Source of the DNA: Bifidobacterium sp. B4142
Lineage (GTDB): Bacteria > Actinomycetota > Actinomycetes > Actinomycetales > Bifidobacteriaceae
DNA: 64,000 bases
Direction: 5' to 3'
NCBI RefSeq assembly: GCF_026537325.1
Contig: NZ_JAFNMJ010000005.1
Location: 1 to 64,000 of the forward strand
A program made the translations under genes and the position numbers. Each line of letters starts with the position of its first letter. Position 1 is the stretch's first letter. Shown in pieces: positions 42,849-52,193 of this stretch. The notes beneath the pieces are model-generated. The model did no database searches and had not been told where the DNA came from. It worked only from the letters and a program-made list of their open reading frames with translations.

Positions 42849-44345
42849 TTACTCGCCGTGGGCGAGCTGGCGGAGCTGGTCGGGGTCGGTGACCTTGATG
42901 TGCTCACGGCCGACCTTGGCGCCCTCGGCCCGCTCATAAGCATCCACCCGCTTCCAGCCGGCGAAGTCGATAGGCTGGATGCCCTTGTCCGCCAGGAAGC
43001 GGTCAATCGAATCGTCGTCCCGGTCCTGGGCGAAGCGACCATGATCCGGGCTGGCAGCCAGGTCATCCAGCATGTTGCCGATGGTCTCCAGGGCATCGGA
43101 CTTGGTGGATCCGATCAGACCCACGGGCCCCCTCTTGGCCCAGCCCGTGGCGTAGAGACGGTCGATGGACCTGCCGCCCTGCTCCTCGGGAGCAGTGGTC
43201 ACCCGGCCGTGGACGTTGGAGAGGGTGTAGCCGGAGAAATCGTATGGAATGCCGGGAACTTCGGCAGGCTTGTAGCCGATGGCGTGGTAGACGGCCTGAA
43301 CCAGGTACTCCTCGTACTGGCCGGTCTCCTCCATGGTGCCCTCGGGCGTGACCCTAGTCTTCTCCACGCGAATGCCTGTCACTGTGCCATCCTGGCCGAT
43401 GATTGCGGCAGGCATCCGATAGAAGTGCATATAGAAACGGCGATCGGCAGGATTGCCCTCGAAGTCGACTCCGCCGTCCTCAGCCATGTCCTCGGCCATC
43501 TCCCTGATGGTGAAGAGCTCCTCCAGCATCTGCCGGGTCAGCTTGTCGGCACCGGCCCGATCGATTGTCTCCTGATCCAGGTCGAAGTCCTCCTCGTCGA
43601 GGACGATTTGCACCCCGGGCAGCTTCTCCAGTTCGCGCAGCTCCTGGACCGAGAACTTGGCCTGGGCCGGCCCGCGACGGATGAACATGTGCAGCTCGCG
43701 GGCCTGGTTGCCCTGAATCCCTTTGTAGACATTGTCGGGGATGTCGGTGCCCAGAAGGTCGTCGGCCCGCCGCATCAGGATCCTGGAGACATCCATGGCC
43801 ACGTTCCCGCCTCCGATGACGGCCACCTGCTTGGCGTCCAGGGGCCAGTTCTGGTCAGCGTCAGGATAGCCGTCATACCATTCGACGAAGTGGGCGGCCC
43901 CGTGAACGCCATCAAGCTCGTGCCCGGCGATCTCCAGGGGGCGGTCGTCCACCGCACCGGTGGCGAAGAGGACCACATCGTAGCGCTGAAGCAGATCATC
44001 CAGGTTGATGTCCTTGCCGAACTCCACATCCGCATAGAGGTGGATCTCGGGGTTATCCAGGGTCTTCTCCAAGGCGCCGGCGATGTACTTGATGCTGGGA
44101 TGGTCCGGGGCTACTCCATAACGGACCAGGCCGAAGGGAACGGGCAGCTTCTCAAACAGATCAATCCGGGCCCGGTCGCCCAGGCCCAATCCTGCACCCT
44201 TCTCCCGAAGCTGCCGCAACAGGATATCGGAGGCATAGACCCCTGCAGGCCCGGCGCCTATGACGGCTACGCGCAGCGGGGAGCCGGCTCCCTTGTCGCT
44301 GGCCGACGCAGGCATAGTGGAATCGTTGGCATTATTATCGCTCAT
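42849..44345 (-). CDS. FAD-dependent ferredoxin--NADP+ reductase (FprA/adrenodoxin-reductase type)
   Basis: This 498-residue flavoprotein moves electrons between NADPH and ferredoxin. The FAD motif GAGPAGVYASDIL is near residue 30, the NADP-binding GGGNVAMDVSRIL is in the middle, and the family signature YGVAPDHPSIK is present. The C-terminal GWAKRGPVGLIGSTKSDA is typical of mycobacterial FprA and mitochondrial adrenodoxin reductase. The ATG at 44345 (MSDNNAND) is preferred to the longer frame to 44417, though its ribosome site is weak. No ferredoxin gene is in the window. Confidence 0.92.
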   Translation of the reverse strand: MSDNNANDSTMPASASDKGAGSPLRVAVIGAGPAGVYASDILLRQLREKGAGLGLGDRARIDLFEKLPVPFGLVRYGVAPDHPSIKYIAGALEKTLDNPEIHLYADVEFGKDINLDDLLQRYDVVLFATGAVDDRPLEIAGHELDGVHGAAHFVEWYDGYPDADQNWPLDAKQVAVIGGGNVAMDVSRILMRRADDLLGTDIPDNVYKGIQGNQARELHMFIRRGPAQAKFSVQELRELEKLPGVQIVLDEEDFDLDQETIDRAGADKLTRQMLEELFTIREMAEDMAEDGGVDFEGNPADRRFYMHFYRMPAAIIGQDGTVTGIRVEKTRVTPEGTMEETGQYEEYLVQAVYHAIGYKPAEVPGIPYDFSGYTLSNVHGRVTTAPEEQGGRSIDRLYATGWAKRGPVGLIGSTKSDALETIGNMLDDLAASPDHGRFAQDRDDDSIDRFLADKGIQPIDFAGWKRVDAYERAEGAKVGREHIKVTDPDQLRQLAHGE

Positions 44346-44433
44346 GTTTGCCAGCCTAACGCAAAGCAACGGTCTGGGACAGAGCTGGCCGGGCTCCATC
44401 CCCGGGACTTTCACCAAGCGTCATGAAATGGCC

Positions 44434-46401
44434 TCAGCCCCGGTCTATCAGCGCAGTCAAGGCCCAGAGGATGGAAACCACGTCGATGGCCTCCTGCGTA
44501 AAGGCGCCGACAACCACCGGGATCAGGTCGAAGGCGGCGCAGAGCATGCCCACCGTGGCCAGGGTCAGCCCCAGCATGACCGCCTGGAGCATGACCCGCT
44601 TGGTCCTGCGGGCGATGGTGATCGACCTGGGCAGGCAGGCGATGTCGTCGTTCATGATCACGGCCTGGGCGGATTCAGAGGCGGCCGTGGTGGTCCCGTC
44701 GGTGATGGCCATGCCCACGTCGGCGGCAGCCAGGACCGGGGCATCGTTGACCCCGTCCCCCACCATCATGGTGATGGATTTAGTCACCGATTCACCTAGG
44801 AACTTGGACAGCCAGATGTCCCAGAGGGGCTGCCGGTTGGGCTCCTCCCTGGCGGCCTTGGCGATCAGATCGGCCTTGTCCTCAGGGAAAAGGCCAGCAT
44901 GCACGTCGGTGATCCCCACTTGGTCGGCGATGATCCGGGCCGAGGCCTCCTTGTCTCCAGTGACCATAGATAGGCGGGTAATCCCCAGCTCCCGCAGCCG
45001 AGCGATGGTCTGAGCGGCATCCGACCTGGGCACGTCCTTCATGACGACTCGCGCGGCCAAGGCCCCGTCTATAGCGATGTAGGAGGCCATCTCGTCAGGA
45101 GCCAGGGGGCCGAATGAATCGCTTGGTTGCTCGCCAGCCACGAATTCGGCCCTGCCCACCTTGACCTGATGGCCGTCAACCAAACCCTGGACCCCATTGC
45201 CAGAGTCCTCCTGAACCTCCCGCGCATGCAGATGGACCTCACCGCTGCTCTGTGCACGCAAACGCTCCTGGACTGCGGCCCCGGCCTCGGCAATCCCGTT
45301 AGCCAGGATGTGAACCGAGTAGGACTCCACAGCGCCCGCCATAGCCAGAATCCGGTCCGTATCGACCTCCTGCCCCTCACCGTCAGGCAGATCGATTCGA
45401 ACCACTTGGGGACGTCTGACGGTCAGCGTGCCGGTCTTATCGAAGAAAATGTGCGAAACCCGGCCCAGATTCTCAATCACGTCCTGGGTCTTGATCAGCA
45501 GCCCCGCCTTGGCCAGCCTTCCCGTCCCGGCCATGTAGGCCACAGGAGCGGCGATCAACAGAGGGCAGGGGGTGGCCAGGACCAGAACCTGGGCGAACCG
45601 GGTCGGCGCTCCGGAGATGATCCAGGCCACGCAGGCGATGATGAAGGCCACTACAGTGAAGGGCACCGCCATCAGATCGGCTGTTCTGACGACTGCAGCA
45701 CGCGAGTTCTGGGCGGAGCGCACCAGGTTGAGGATTCGCTGGTACTGGGAATCCCGGGCCAGCTGCCGGGCCCGCATCAGGAAGGTGCCCGAACCATTGA
45801 CCGCCCCGGACATGACCTGGGCATCCTGGTAGAGCCTGCGGGGCATGGGTTCGCCATTGATGGTGGACATGTCCAGGGTGGCGGCGGGACTGATCAGCTC
45901 GCCATCAACGGGCACGGTCTCGCCCGGCTTGACCACCAGGAGGTCGTTCAGGCGGACCTTATCGACATCCACCGTGCTCCAGTCGCTCTCTTTGGGAAGG
46001 GTATGCTCCCCCTCCGGCAGATCTGCTTGGACCACGTGGGCCACCTGGGGGGCGGCCTGGACCAAGACGGTCAGGTTGTTCTGCGCCTTGTTCCCGGCGT
46101 ACTGTTCGATGGCGTCGCCGGAATAGAGCATGAGGACCACAGCCCAACTGGCCCAGTATTGCCGAACGGCGAGCGTGGAGAGGATGGCTACCACGGCCAG
46201 GATGTCCACGCCCACGTGGCCCTGACGCACGTCATCGATCATCCCCTTGAGGGTGTCAACCAGCGAGACGGCCACCAGGACGGCGACCAGCCATTGGGCA
46301 GCCTGGCGATAGGGGTGCCAGAGCAGGCCCATGGCCAGTCCGCAGGCCAGAACCACCCAAAGCATGGGGACCTTCTTGGCGAAACGCAGAATTCTTGACA
46401 T
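44434..46401 (-). CDS. P1B-type heavy-metal-transporting ATPase (TPC motif)
   Basis: This 655-residue ATPase has the P1B order: paired N-terminal membrane segments, an actuator domain (NGEPMPRRL in place of the usual TGE), the metal-site motif LATPCPLLIAAP with Cys279, phosphorylated Asp321 in FDKTGTLT, and MVGDGVNDAPVLAAADVG. No N-terminal heavy-metal-binding domain is visible. The actuator loop reads INGEPMP, so the catalytic Gly-Glu is kept while the Thr is Asn. TPC is found in P1B groups that carry metals other than copper; the substrate (cobalt, iron, zinc or other) is undetermined. The start at 46401 follows GGGGAAG; the frame is open to 46731, into htrA. Confidence 0.86.
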   Translation of the reverse strand: MSRILRFAKKVPMLWVVLACGLAMGLLWHPYRQAAQWLVAVLVAVSLVDTLKGMIDDVRQGHVGVDILAVVAILSTLAVRQYWASWAVVLMLYSGDAIEQYAGNKAQNNLTVLVQAAPQVAHVVQADLPEGEHTLPKESDWSTVDVDKVRLNDLLVVKPGETVPVDGELISPAATLDMSTINGEPMPRRLYQDAQVMSGAVNGSGTFLMRARQLARDSQYQRILNLVRSAQNSRAAVVRTADLMAVPFTVVAFIIACVAWIISGAPTRFAQVLVLATPCPLLIAAPVAYMAGTGRLAKAGLLIKTQDVIENLGRVSHIFFDKTGTLTVRRPQVVRIDLPDGEGQEVDTDRILAMAGAVESYSVHILANGIAEAGAAVQERLRAQSSGEVHLHAREVQEDSGNGVQGLVDGHQVKVGRAEFVAGEQPSDSFGPLAPDEMASYIAIDGALAARVVMKDVPRSDAAQTIARLRELGITRLSMVTGDKEASARIIADQVGITDVHAGLFPEDKADLIAKAAREEPNRQPLWDIWLSKFLGESVTKSITMMVGDGVNDAPVLAAADVGMAITDGTTTAASESAQAVIMNDDIACLPRSITIARRTKRVMLQAVMLGLTLATVGMLCAAFDLIPVVVGAFTQEAIDVVSILWALTALIDRG

Positions 46402-46520
46402 GACCACTTCCCCGATCCGGACTTGTCGATCCGTCGACCGCAGCCGGATTACAGCTCTCTTGTCCTCTTGTACATCAAGCCTATACCGCGCCAGAGCCAG
46501 TGATGGATGGCGGATACGAC

Positions 46521-46558
46521 AGGGGGCCGCACCCGCCATGTGACGGGTGCGGCCCCCT
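46521..46558. terminator. Perfect 15-bp GC-rich hairpin
   Basis: Arms 46521-46535 and 46544-46558 are perfect complements around an 8-nt loop. It lies just after the htrA stop (46574) on the minus strand and before the ATPase start, so it should separate the two genes. There is no T run. Confidence 0.65.
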
Positions 46559-46573
46559 GGGTTCAGTCCCGGA

Positions 46574-48448
46574 TCACTGCCCGAAGAAGAAGCGGAAGGG
46601 ATCCATGGAGTCATCGTCATCGCCCGAACCGCCCTGGTCGGAGCCACCGTCCTGGCCACTGCCGTCCGAGTTCTTCCTGTTGGTCCTGGGCTTGCCTTGG
46701 ACGTTCCGCTCCTCGCTGTCAAGCGTGGCATTCACCTCGGCAGTCTTGCCGTCGCGCACCACGGTGATCTTGACCGAGTCACCGAAAGCGGCAGCCCTGA
46801 CGAAGCCCAGCAGGGAGTAGTTGTTGTTGACGGCATGGCCATTGAAGGCCACGATGGTGTCGCCGACCTTGATGCCGGCCTTGTCCGCCGGAGAACCTGA
46901 AACCACATTGGTGACCTTGGCGCCGCCGCGGGTGACCCCGTTGGCCTGGGCTGTGCTGCTCTGGATGGTGACCCCCAGGGAGACGTGCTTAGCCTTGCCG
47001 TCCTTGATGATTTCATCGGCAATCCGCTTGACCAGGTTGGATGGGATGGCGAATCCGATGCCGATGGACCCTGCCTCAGATTTGGAGGAGGCCATGGAGG
47101 CGATGGAGGAGTTGATCCCGATGACCTCACCGGCCGCGTTGAAAGTGGGACCGCCCGAGTTGCCGGGGTTGATGGCCGCATCCAGCTGGACCGCGTTGGT
47201 CACGATGGGGTTGTTATTGCTCTCGTCCATGACCGAGACCGGGCGGTTCAGAGCCGAGACGATGCCAGTGGTGGCCGTATTCTCGTAGCCCAGGGGGTTG
47301 CCAATGGCCATGACGTTCTCGCCCACGGCCAGCTTTTCGGAGTCGGCGAACTTCACTGACTTCAGGTCGGAAGGCGCCTGATCCAGGCTGAGGATGGCCA
47401 GATCGGCTGTGGTGTCGGTACCGACAACCTTGGCCGTGTACATCTGCCCGTTGGAGAGGGTGACGTGGATCTCCTGGGCGCCATCGACCACGTGGTTGTT
47501 GGTGACCACATGGCCCTGAGTATCGAAGACCGCGCCCGATCCGGCCCCGACCCCGCTCTTGGTCTGCACCTGGATGGAGACCACGGACTCGGAGACCTGC
47601 TTGCTGATGCCCTGCCAGTCAGGAGCCTGCCCGCCCTCGACCTTGGCCGTGCCCTGGCCCGAGGAGTTAGAGGAGACCCCGCTGAGCGAGGAGGACGAGG
47701 GCAGAGTGATCCACCCGTTGGACAGAGCCGCCCAGCCCAGGCCCAGCATGAGGGCTGCGGCCACCAGGGCGGCCACCACGGCGGTAAAGACGTACTTGCC
47801 CGTGCCGCTCATGCTGCTGCTGGCATTGTTGGCAGGACCGGGCCGACCATTGGGGCCGCCAGTTCCGAAGGGCACGTAGGGCCCCTGGCTGGCGGGTCGG
47901 CCACCCTGGGGGTTCTGACCGGCATTCTGGCGAGGCTGGCCATTCTGACCGAACTGGCCTGGCTGTCCATATTGTCCGAAGAAGCTCTGCCGAGGACCAG
48001 AGCCATACCCCTGGTTGGACTGCTGGTTGGACTGCTGCTGACCCTGATTGTTGGCAGGTGGACGCGAGCCTGCGGGAGCATAAGCACCATACTCGGGCGC
48101 TGGCCGATAGTAAGGCTGCTGCTGCGTCTGCGCATCCTGCCCCGCAGTCGAGCCACCGGAGGCGGAGGCTGAGGTCCCGGTGCCGCTACTGTCATTCGAC
48201 GCATTTTCTGTAGTCGCGGGCCGTGCATCGCCACCAGGCATGGCAATAGGTGTCGTGGGCCTCTGGTCCCAGGCCTGAGTCTGCTGGTCCCCTTCTTCTG
48301 TCGCTGGGACTTGAGCAGAGTCGGTCTGTTCTGTGGAGGCTCCCGTCTCCTGCTCTTGCTCGGCGGCCCCGCGCTCGATGTGGCTTGGCTGCCAGGACTG
48401 ACCGTCATCGCCGCCCCTCCACGGGTCGGCCTTATGCTCTTCAGCCAT
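46574..48448 (-). CDS. Trypsin-like serine protease HtrA/DegP with PDZ domain
   Basis: This 624-residue membrane-anchored protease has about 210 N-terminal residues that are disordered and rich in Gln, Asn, Gly and Pro (SNQQSNQGYGSG and similar), predicted cytoplasmic. A single membrane segment (about 213-237) follows, then an extracellular protease domain. The triad is His319 (NNHVVDG), Asp349 (TADLAIL) and Ser431 (GNSGGP). A PDZ domain occupies about 520-590, and the tail is acidic and glycine-rich (GGSDQGGSGDDDDSMD). The ATG at 48448 follows AAGGAG. It belongs to the actinobacterial PepD/HtrA group that degrades misfolded exported proteins. Confidence 0.92.
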   Translation of the reverse strand: MAEEHKADPWRGGDDGQSWQPSHIERGAAEQEQETGASTEQTDSAQVPATEEGDQQTQAWDQRPTTPIAMPGGDARPATTENASNDSSGTGTSASASGGSTAGQDAQTQQQPYYRPAPEYGAYAPAGSRPPANNQGQQQSNQQSNQGYGSGPRQSFFGQYGQPGQFGQNGQPRQNAGQNPQGGRPASQGPYVPFGTGGPNGRPGPANNASSSMSGTGKYVFTAVVAALVAAALMLGLGWAALSNGWITLPSSSSLSGVSSNSSGQGTAKVEGGQAPDWQGISKQVSESVVSIQVQTKSGVGAGSGAVFDTQGHVVTNNHVVDGAQEIHVTLSNGQMYTAKVVGTDTTADLAILSLDQAPSDLKSVKFADSEKLAVGENVMAIGNPLGYENTATTGIVSALNRPVSVMDESNNNPIVTNAVQLDAAINPGNSGGPTFNAAGEVIGINSSIASMASSKSEAGSIGIGFAIPSNLVKRIADEIIKDGKAKHVSLGVTIQSSTAQANGVTRGGAKVTNVVSGSPADKAGIKVGDTIVAFNGHAVNNNYSLLGFVRAAAFGDSVKITVVRDGKTAEVNATLDSEERNVQGKPRTNRKNSDGSGQDGGSDQGGSGDDDDSMDPFRFFFGQ

Positions 48449-48680
48449 TTCTGCTCCTTCGGATCGATGCCACTGCCTGCTATTCGGTCACGCTTGTCAA
48501 TCTACCCCGTCGCCCGCGCTTTTTGCCGTTTCCGGCTGACAGGCGAAGCGGGTCCTCGCATGCATTGCTTCCAAGTCTAGGGCCGAAATGCTGAATGTTG
48601 TCTGGACGTTGGATGAAAGTCATATCGACTGTACGCAGGGCAGCAGCAGGACGGTTGGATGTCTTGGATACAGTGGAGCC

Positions 48681-49979
48681 ATGAGCCTGATCACCAACCC
48701 GCTGGGAGCCACACCGGGCCGACCCGGCGACCGCACCGCATTCTCATTCGAGACCCTGAACCGCTTGCCCGACAGCCCCGAAGGCCTGGGACGCAATGGC
48801 CGCCGCTACGGCCGCACCGGCATCATCCATACTCCGCACGGAGACATCCACACCCCCGCATTCATCCCCGTGGCCACACAGGCGGCCATGAAGGCCGTTC
48901 TGCCAGAGCAAATGCGTCAGCTGGGCGCCCAGGTCCTGCTGGCCAACGCCTTCCACCTGTTCGAACGCCCCGGCCCCGACATTCTGGACCAAGCAGGCGG
49001 CCTGGCCCGGTTCATGAACTGGGACGGCCCCACCTACACCGACTCGGGCGGCTTCCAGGTCCTATCGCTGGGAGCGGGATTCAAGAAGACACTGGCCATG
49101 GACGTGACCGGCATGAAGTCGGACCAGGTGATCGCCGAGGGCAAGGAGCGCCTGGCTTTCGTGGATGAGGACGGAGTCACCTTCAAGTCTCCGCTCAACG
49201 GCGACCGGCACCGCTTCTCGGCTGAGATCTCCATGGGCATCCAGCACCGCATCGGCGCCGACATCATGTTCTCCTTCGACGAGCTGACCACACTGATGAA
49301 CACCCGCACTTACCAGGAACAGTCAGTGGAGCGCACCTTCCGGTGGGCGAAGCGCTGCGTGGATGAGCACCACAGGCTGACCCAGGCGCGGACCGGCAAG
49401 CCCTATCAGGCCCTGTTCGGCGTGGTACAAGGGGCCAACTACGAGGATCTCCGCCGACGCGCCGCCCGCCAGATCGCCTCCCTGGACTTTGACGGCGTGG
49501 GCATCGGGGGCGCCATAGAGAAACGGCTGCTGGGGCAGACCTGCGCCTGGATCTGCGACGAAATGCCCGAATCCCGGCCCAGGCACGTCTTGGGCATCGC
49601 CGCCGTGGACGACATCTTTGCAGGCGTGGAAAACGGCGGGGACACCTTCGACTGCGTATCCCCGGCTCGCTGCGGCCGCAACGGGGCCGTCTTCACCCGT
49701 GACGGCCGCTGGAACATCAAACGCGCCCAGTTCAAGGCCGATTTCAGACCCATCGAAGAGGACTGCGACTGCTACACCTGCACCCACTACTCCCGGGCCT
49801 ACATCGACCATCTGCTTCGCGCCCATGAGCTCAACGGCTACACGCTGGCCACCATCCACAACGAACGCTTCTTCGTGAGGCTGCTGGACGAGATCCGCCA
49901 GTCCATTGACGGCGGCTACTTCGACGAATATAAGAAGAAGACGCTGGCCAGGTTCTACGCCCACGGATCCAAGGGCTGA
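48681..49979 (+). CDS. tgt: tRNA-guanine transglycosylase (queuine tRNA-ribosyltransferase)
   Basis: This 432-residue enzyme exchanges guanine-34 for a queuosine precursor in tRNAs for Asp, Asn, His and Tyr. It shows TYTDSGGFQVLSL with the general aspartate, GVVQGANYEDLR, the specificity loop GGAIEKRL and the zinc site CDCYTCTHYSRAYIDHL. The start at 48681 (MSLITNP) is chosen because it gives a moderate N-terminal extension; GGAG lies very close. It is slightly longer than E. coli Tgt because of an extra loop with the QEQSVERTFRWAKRC segment. It is followed by a tRNA-Leu gene 56 bp later. Confidence 0.94.
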   Translation: MSLITNPLGATPGRPGDRTAFSFETLNRLPDSPEGLGRNGRRYGRTGIIHTPHGDIHTPAFIPVATQAAMKAVLPEQMRQLGAQVLLANAFHLFERPGPDILDQAGGLARFMNWDGPTYTDSGGFQVLSLGAGFKKTLAMDVTGMKSDQVIAEGKERLAFVDEDGVTFKSPLNGDRHRFSAEISMGIQHRIGADIMFSFDELTTLMNTRTYQEQSVERTFRWAKRCVDEHHRLTQARTGKPYQALFGVVQGANYEDLRRRAARQIASLDFDGVGIGGAIEKRLLGQTCAWICDEMPESRPRHVLGIAAVDDIFAGVENGGDTFDCVSPARCGRNGAVFTRDGRWNIKRAQFKADFRPIEEDCDCYTCTHYSRAYIDHLLRAHELNGYTLATIHNERFFVRLLDEIRQSIDGGYFDEYKKKTLARFYAHGSKG

Positions 49980-50035
49980 ACCAACACGCCATTATTGCGC
50001 CGCGCAGACAACCGTGCTAACCTTTCCAGTTGTCT

Positions 50036-50118
50036 GCGAACGTGGCGGAATGGTAGACGCGCTGTCTTCAGGTGGCAGTGAGCTGATGCTCGTGAGGGTT
50101 CAACTCCCTCCGTTCGCA
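50036..50118 (+). tRNA. tRNA-Leu (anticodon CAG)
   Basis: An 83-nt class II tRNA has acceptor pairs GCGAACG/CGTTCGC, a D arm with GGCGGAATGGTAGACGC, an anticodon stem CTGTC/GGCAG around TTCAGGT (anticodon CAG), a long variable arm (GAGCTGATGCTC) and T arm GAGGGTTCAACTCCCTC. No CCA is encoded. A terminator follows 13 bp later. Confidence 0.95.
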
Positions 50119-50130
50119 CGAAGAAATGGA

Positions 50131-50170
50131 AATGTCTTCGACTGATTGATGTCAGTCGAAGACATTTTTT
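50131..50170 (+). terminator. Rho-independent terminator after tRNA-Leu
   Basis: Arms 50131-50145 and 50152-50166 pair perfectly over 15 bp around a 6-nt loop, followed by TTTT. It closes the tRNA-Leu transcript and might also serve tgt. Confidence 0.85.
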
Positions 50171-50296
50171 ATTGGTCGAATTACAGCTGAGGCCGTTCTG
50201 GCTATCCGGCCTTCTGGCCGCCGCAAGTCGGGTCAGGATGGTTCATCCTCTTGCCGCCTGCCGCCCGACCATGCAGCTTTTGATCATACAGACCAG

Positions 50297-51631
50297 TCAC
50301 TCGATGTCCTGGTCGTCGAAGACCTTGCGGCCCTTGTAGAGGTCGAGGTCCAGCTCGTTCTCGGTCCTGGCCACGATGACTGCCGTATTGGCGGCACCTG
50401 CTACGTTCACCAGCGTGCGGCCCATATCCACCAGCTGGGAAATAGGTTGCATGATAGCGATGAAGGGTACGGGCAGGCCAGCTGCTGTGAAGAGGGAGGT
50501 GGCGGTGATCGTAGCTGTGCCTGGCACACCCACCGTCCCCACGGAAACCACCAGAGCAAAGACGATCAGGAGCGCAAAACGAAGAGGGGAGTAAGGAATC
50601 CCCTGAGCATTGATAGCGAAAACCGCCAGAAGAACGGGCCAGAGCCCGGCGCATCCTGGCATGCCCAGATTGGCTCCCAGACTGGCCACAAAGGAGGCCG
50701 TCTCTTCAGGAACACCAGCGGAACGCAACTGACGGACTGTGACTGGGATGGTACCGATGCTGCTCTCGGAGGTGAAGGCCACCACGCCCGCCGGCCAAAG
50801 GGAGCGGAAGAAGGGCAGAGGATTGACCCGGCCGACCAGGGCCAGGATCAGGGGTTGGACTAGGAAGAGCTGAATAGCCAAGCCCAGGTAGGACACCAAG
50901 AGGACAGCCAACAGGGGCAGAAGGGTCTTCAGGTTGCTTCGACCGATGGCGGCTGCGATCAGGGACAGGACCGCATAGGGGGTGAAGCCAACGACGATTT
51001 GGGTGGCCTTGGACAGGACCACATTGCCGGCTTCCACGAAAGCCTTGAAGGGGGCCACACTCTGCTCGCCGCGCGGGGTTGAGGCGGCCTTGTTCAGAGA
51101 GACCGCCAGGAGGATGGCGAAGATCACGACAGGAATGACCTGGTTCTGGGCCCAGTTTTCAGCCAGATTCGAGGGGAAGAGACCGACCAGGGTGTCAAGC
51201 ACCCCTGGCACCTCGTGAGGCTTGGCCCCCTTGGGCAGGGCCTGGTCGAACCCCTTGCCGACCTGGAAGAGCAGCCCCAGAACCAGGGCGATCACGGCTG
51301 CTGTGAAGGTGTTGACCAGGAGCAGAACGATGGTTTTCAGACTGATGTTTTTCAGCCGACCGGACCCGCCGATACGGCTGATGCTGGCGATGATGCTGAA
51401 GAGCAGGAGCGGCACCACCAAGGCCGAAATGACCTCGGACCAAACGTTGCCGAATGCCCCCACATAGGTCGTGTGACCTGAGAAGCCCACACCCACCAGG
51501 ATTCCCAGCACCGTCGCTATGATGACCCGCCAACTGAAGTTGACCTTGGTCCTCCTGCTCAGCAGGGCCAGCCCCACAAAGAGAATGACGACCACTATCA
51601 GGGCCGCCCAATCCCAACTCGTTTCCGACAT
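50297..51631 (-). CDS. Dicarboxylate/amino-acid:cation symporter (TcyP-like DAACS)
   Basis: This 444-residue membrane carrier has about eight hydrophobic segments and two re-entrant loops. Signatures of the family are SALVVPLLLFSII, the serine-rich hairpin AFTSESSIGTIPVTV and VGVPGTATITATSLF. The ESSIGTIPV loop and overall pattern resemble the L-cystine carrier TcyP more than glutamate carriers, but the substrate is not certain. The ATG at 51631 follows GGGAGAGG. It stands alone, with no gene in the 165 bp upstream. Confidence 0.85.
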   Translation of the reverse strand: MSETSWDWAALIVVVILFVGLALLSRRTKVNFSWRVIIATVLGILVGVGFSGHTTYVGAFGNVWSEVISALVVPLLLFSIIASISRIGGSGRLKNISLKTIVLLLVNTFTAAVIALVLGLLFQVGKGFDQALPKGAKPHEVPGVLDTLVGLFPSNLAENWAQNQVIPVVIFAILLAVSLNKAASTPRGEQSVAPFKAFVEAGNVVLSKATQIVVGFTPYAVLSLIAAAIGRSNLKTLLPLLAVLLVSYLGLAIQLFLVQPLILALVGRVNPLPFFRSLWPAGVVAFTSESSIGTIPVTVRQLRSAGVPEETASFVASLGANLGMPGCAGLWPVLLAVFAINAQGIPYSPLRFALLIVFALVVSVGTVGVPGTATITATSLFTAAGLPVPFIAIMQPISQLVDMGRTLVNVAGAANTAVIVARTENELDLDLYKGRKVFDDQDIE

Positions 51632-51796
51632 TGCCTCTCCCTCATCGATCTCTCCTCCCCAGGACCAAACGGCCTGGGGTTGGGGTTCAATCTAACAGGA
51701 GAGCGGCGGAAGTCCAACGATTCCCGGAAGAATGCCTATACCCGTTGCTTATGGACTGCTATTCCCGGGCAGATTAGGCCTGTCTGACGAGGATTG

Positions 51797-52078
51797 CTAA
51801 GAACGGACCAGGCGGGCGATGGCCTCGGAGGCCTCCTCCATCTTCTCGTCGGCCTCTTCACCTCCCTTTTCGGCAGCTTCGCGGACGCAGTGGTTCATGT
51901 GGTCGTCCAGCAGGGTTAGGGCCACCGACTTCAGGGCGCTGGTCGAGGCGGCAATCTGAGTGAGAATATCGATGCAGTAAGTGTCTGACTCGACCATCTG
52001 CTCGATGGCCCTGACCTGGCCCTCGACACGCCGGAGTCTGGTAATGGTCCGCTTTTTATCGTTGGCATATCCGGGCAC
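51797..52078 (-). CDS. csoR: CsoR-family copper-sensing repressor
   Basis: This 93-residue all-helical regulator binds DNA when free of metal and releases it on binding Cu(I). The N-terminal basic segment [20 protein letters not shown] is typical, and the copper ligands Cys (DTYCIDIL), His and Cys (LLDDHMNHC) form the Cys-His-Cys set. The GTG at 52078 has GGAG six bases upstream. It diverges from the copper ATPase gene, and a CsoR-type operator lies in the gap at 52166-52184. Confidence 0.93.
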   Translation of the reverse strand: MPGYANDKKRTITRLRRVEGQVRAIEQMVESDTYCIDILTQIAASTSALKSVALTLLDDHMNHCVREAAEKGGEEADEKMEEASEAIARLVRS

Positions 52079-52165
52079 GATTCACTCCATTCCTAGTCAA
52101 TGGTCTGCATGGCGGAACCGGGACCGACCCGAATCCATGAAACCCGTCTCGAAATCCACTATCAG

Positions 52166-52184
52166 TATACCCCAGGGGGGTATA
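52166..52184. promoter_or_regulatory. CsoR operator
   Basis: TATACCCCAGGGGGGTATA is a GC-tract palindrome of the form found at CsoR-controlled promoters, with TATA ends flanking C4 and G-run arms. It lies ten bases before the copper ATPase start (ATG 52194), so a bound repressor would cover its promoter or leader. A wider CACTAT/ATAGTG symmetry extends it to about 52157-52188. Confidence 0.85.
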
Positions 52185-52193
52185 GTGGACCAC

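Noticed and set aside
42858-44426. 522-codon plus-strand frame opposite the ferredoxin reductase
   Set aside because: Mirror frame of a GC-rich gene with no domain signal; the reductase motifs on the minus strand are complete.
45127-46398. 423-codon plus-strand frame opposite the P1B ATPase
   Set aside because: Antisense shadow rich in Gly/His/Gln/Asp, without a ribosome site.
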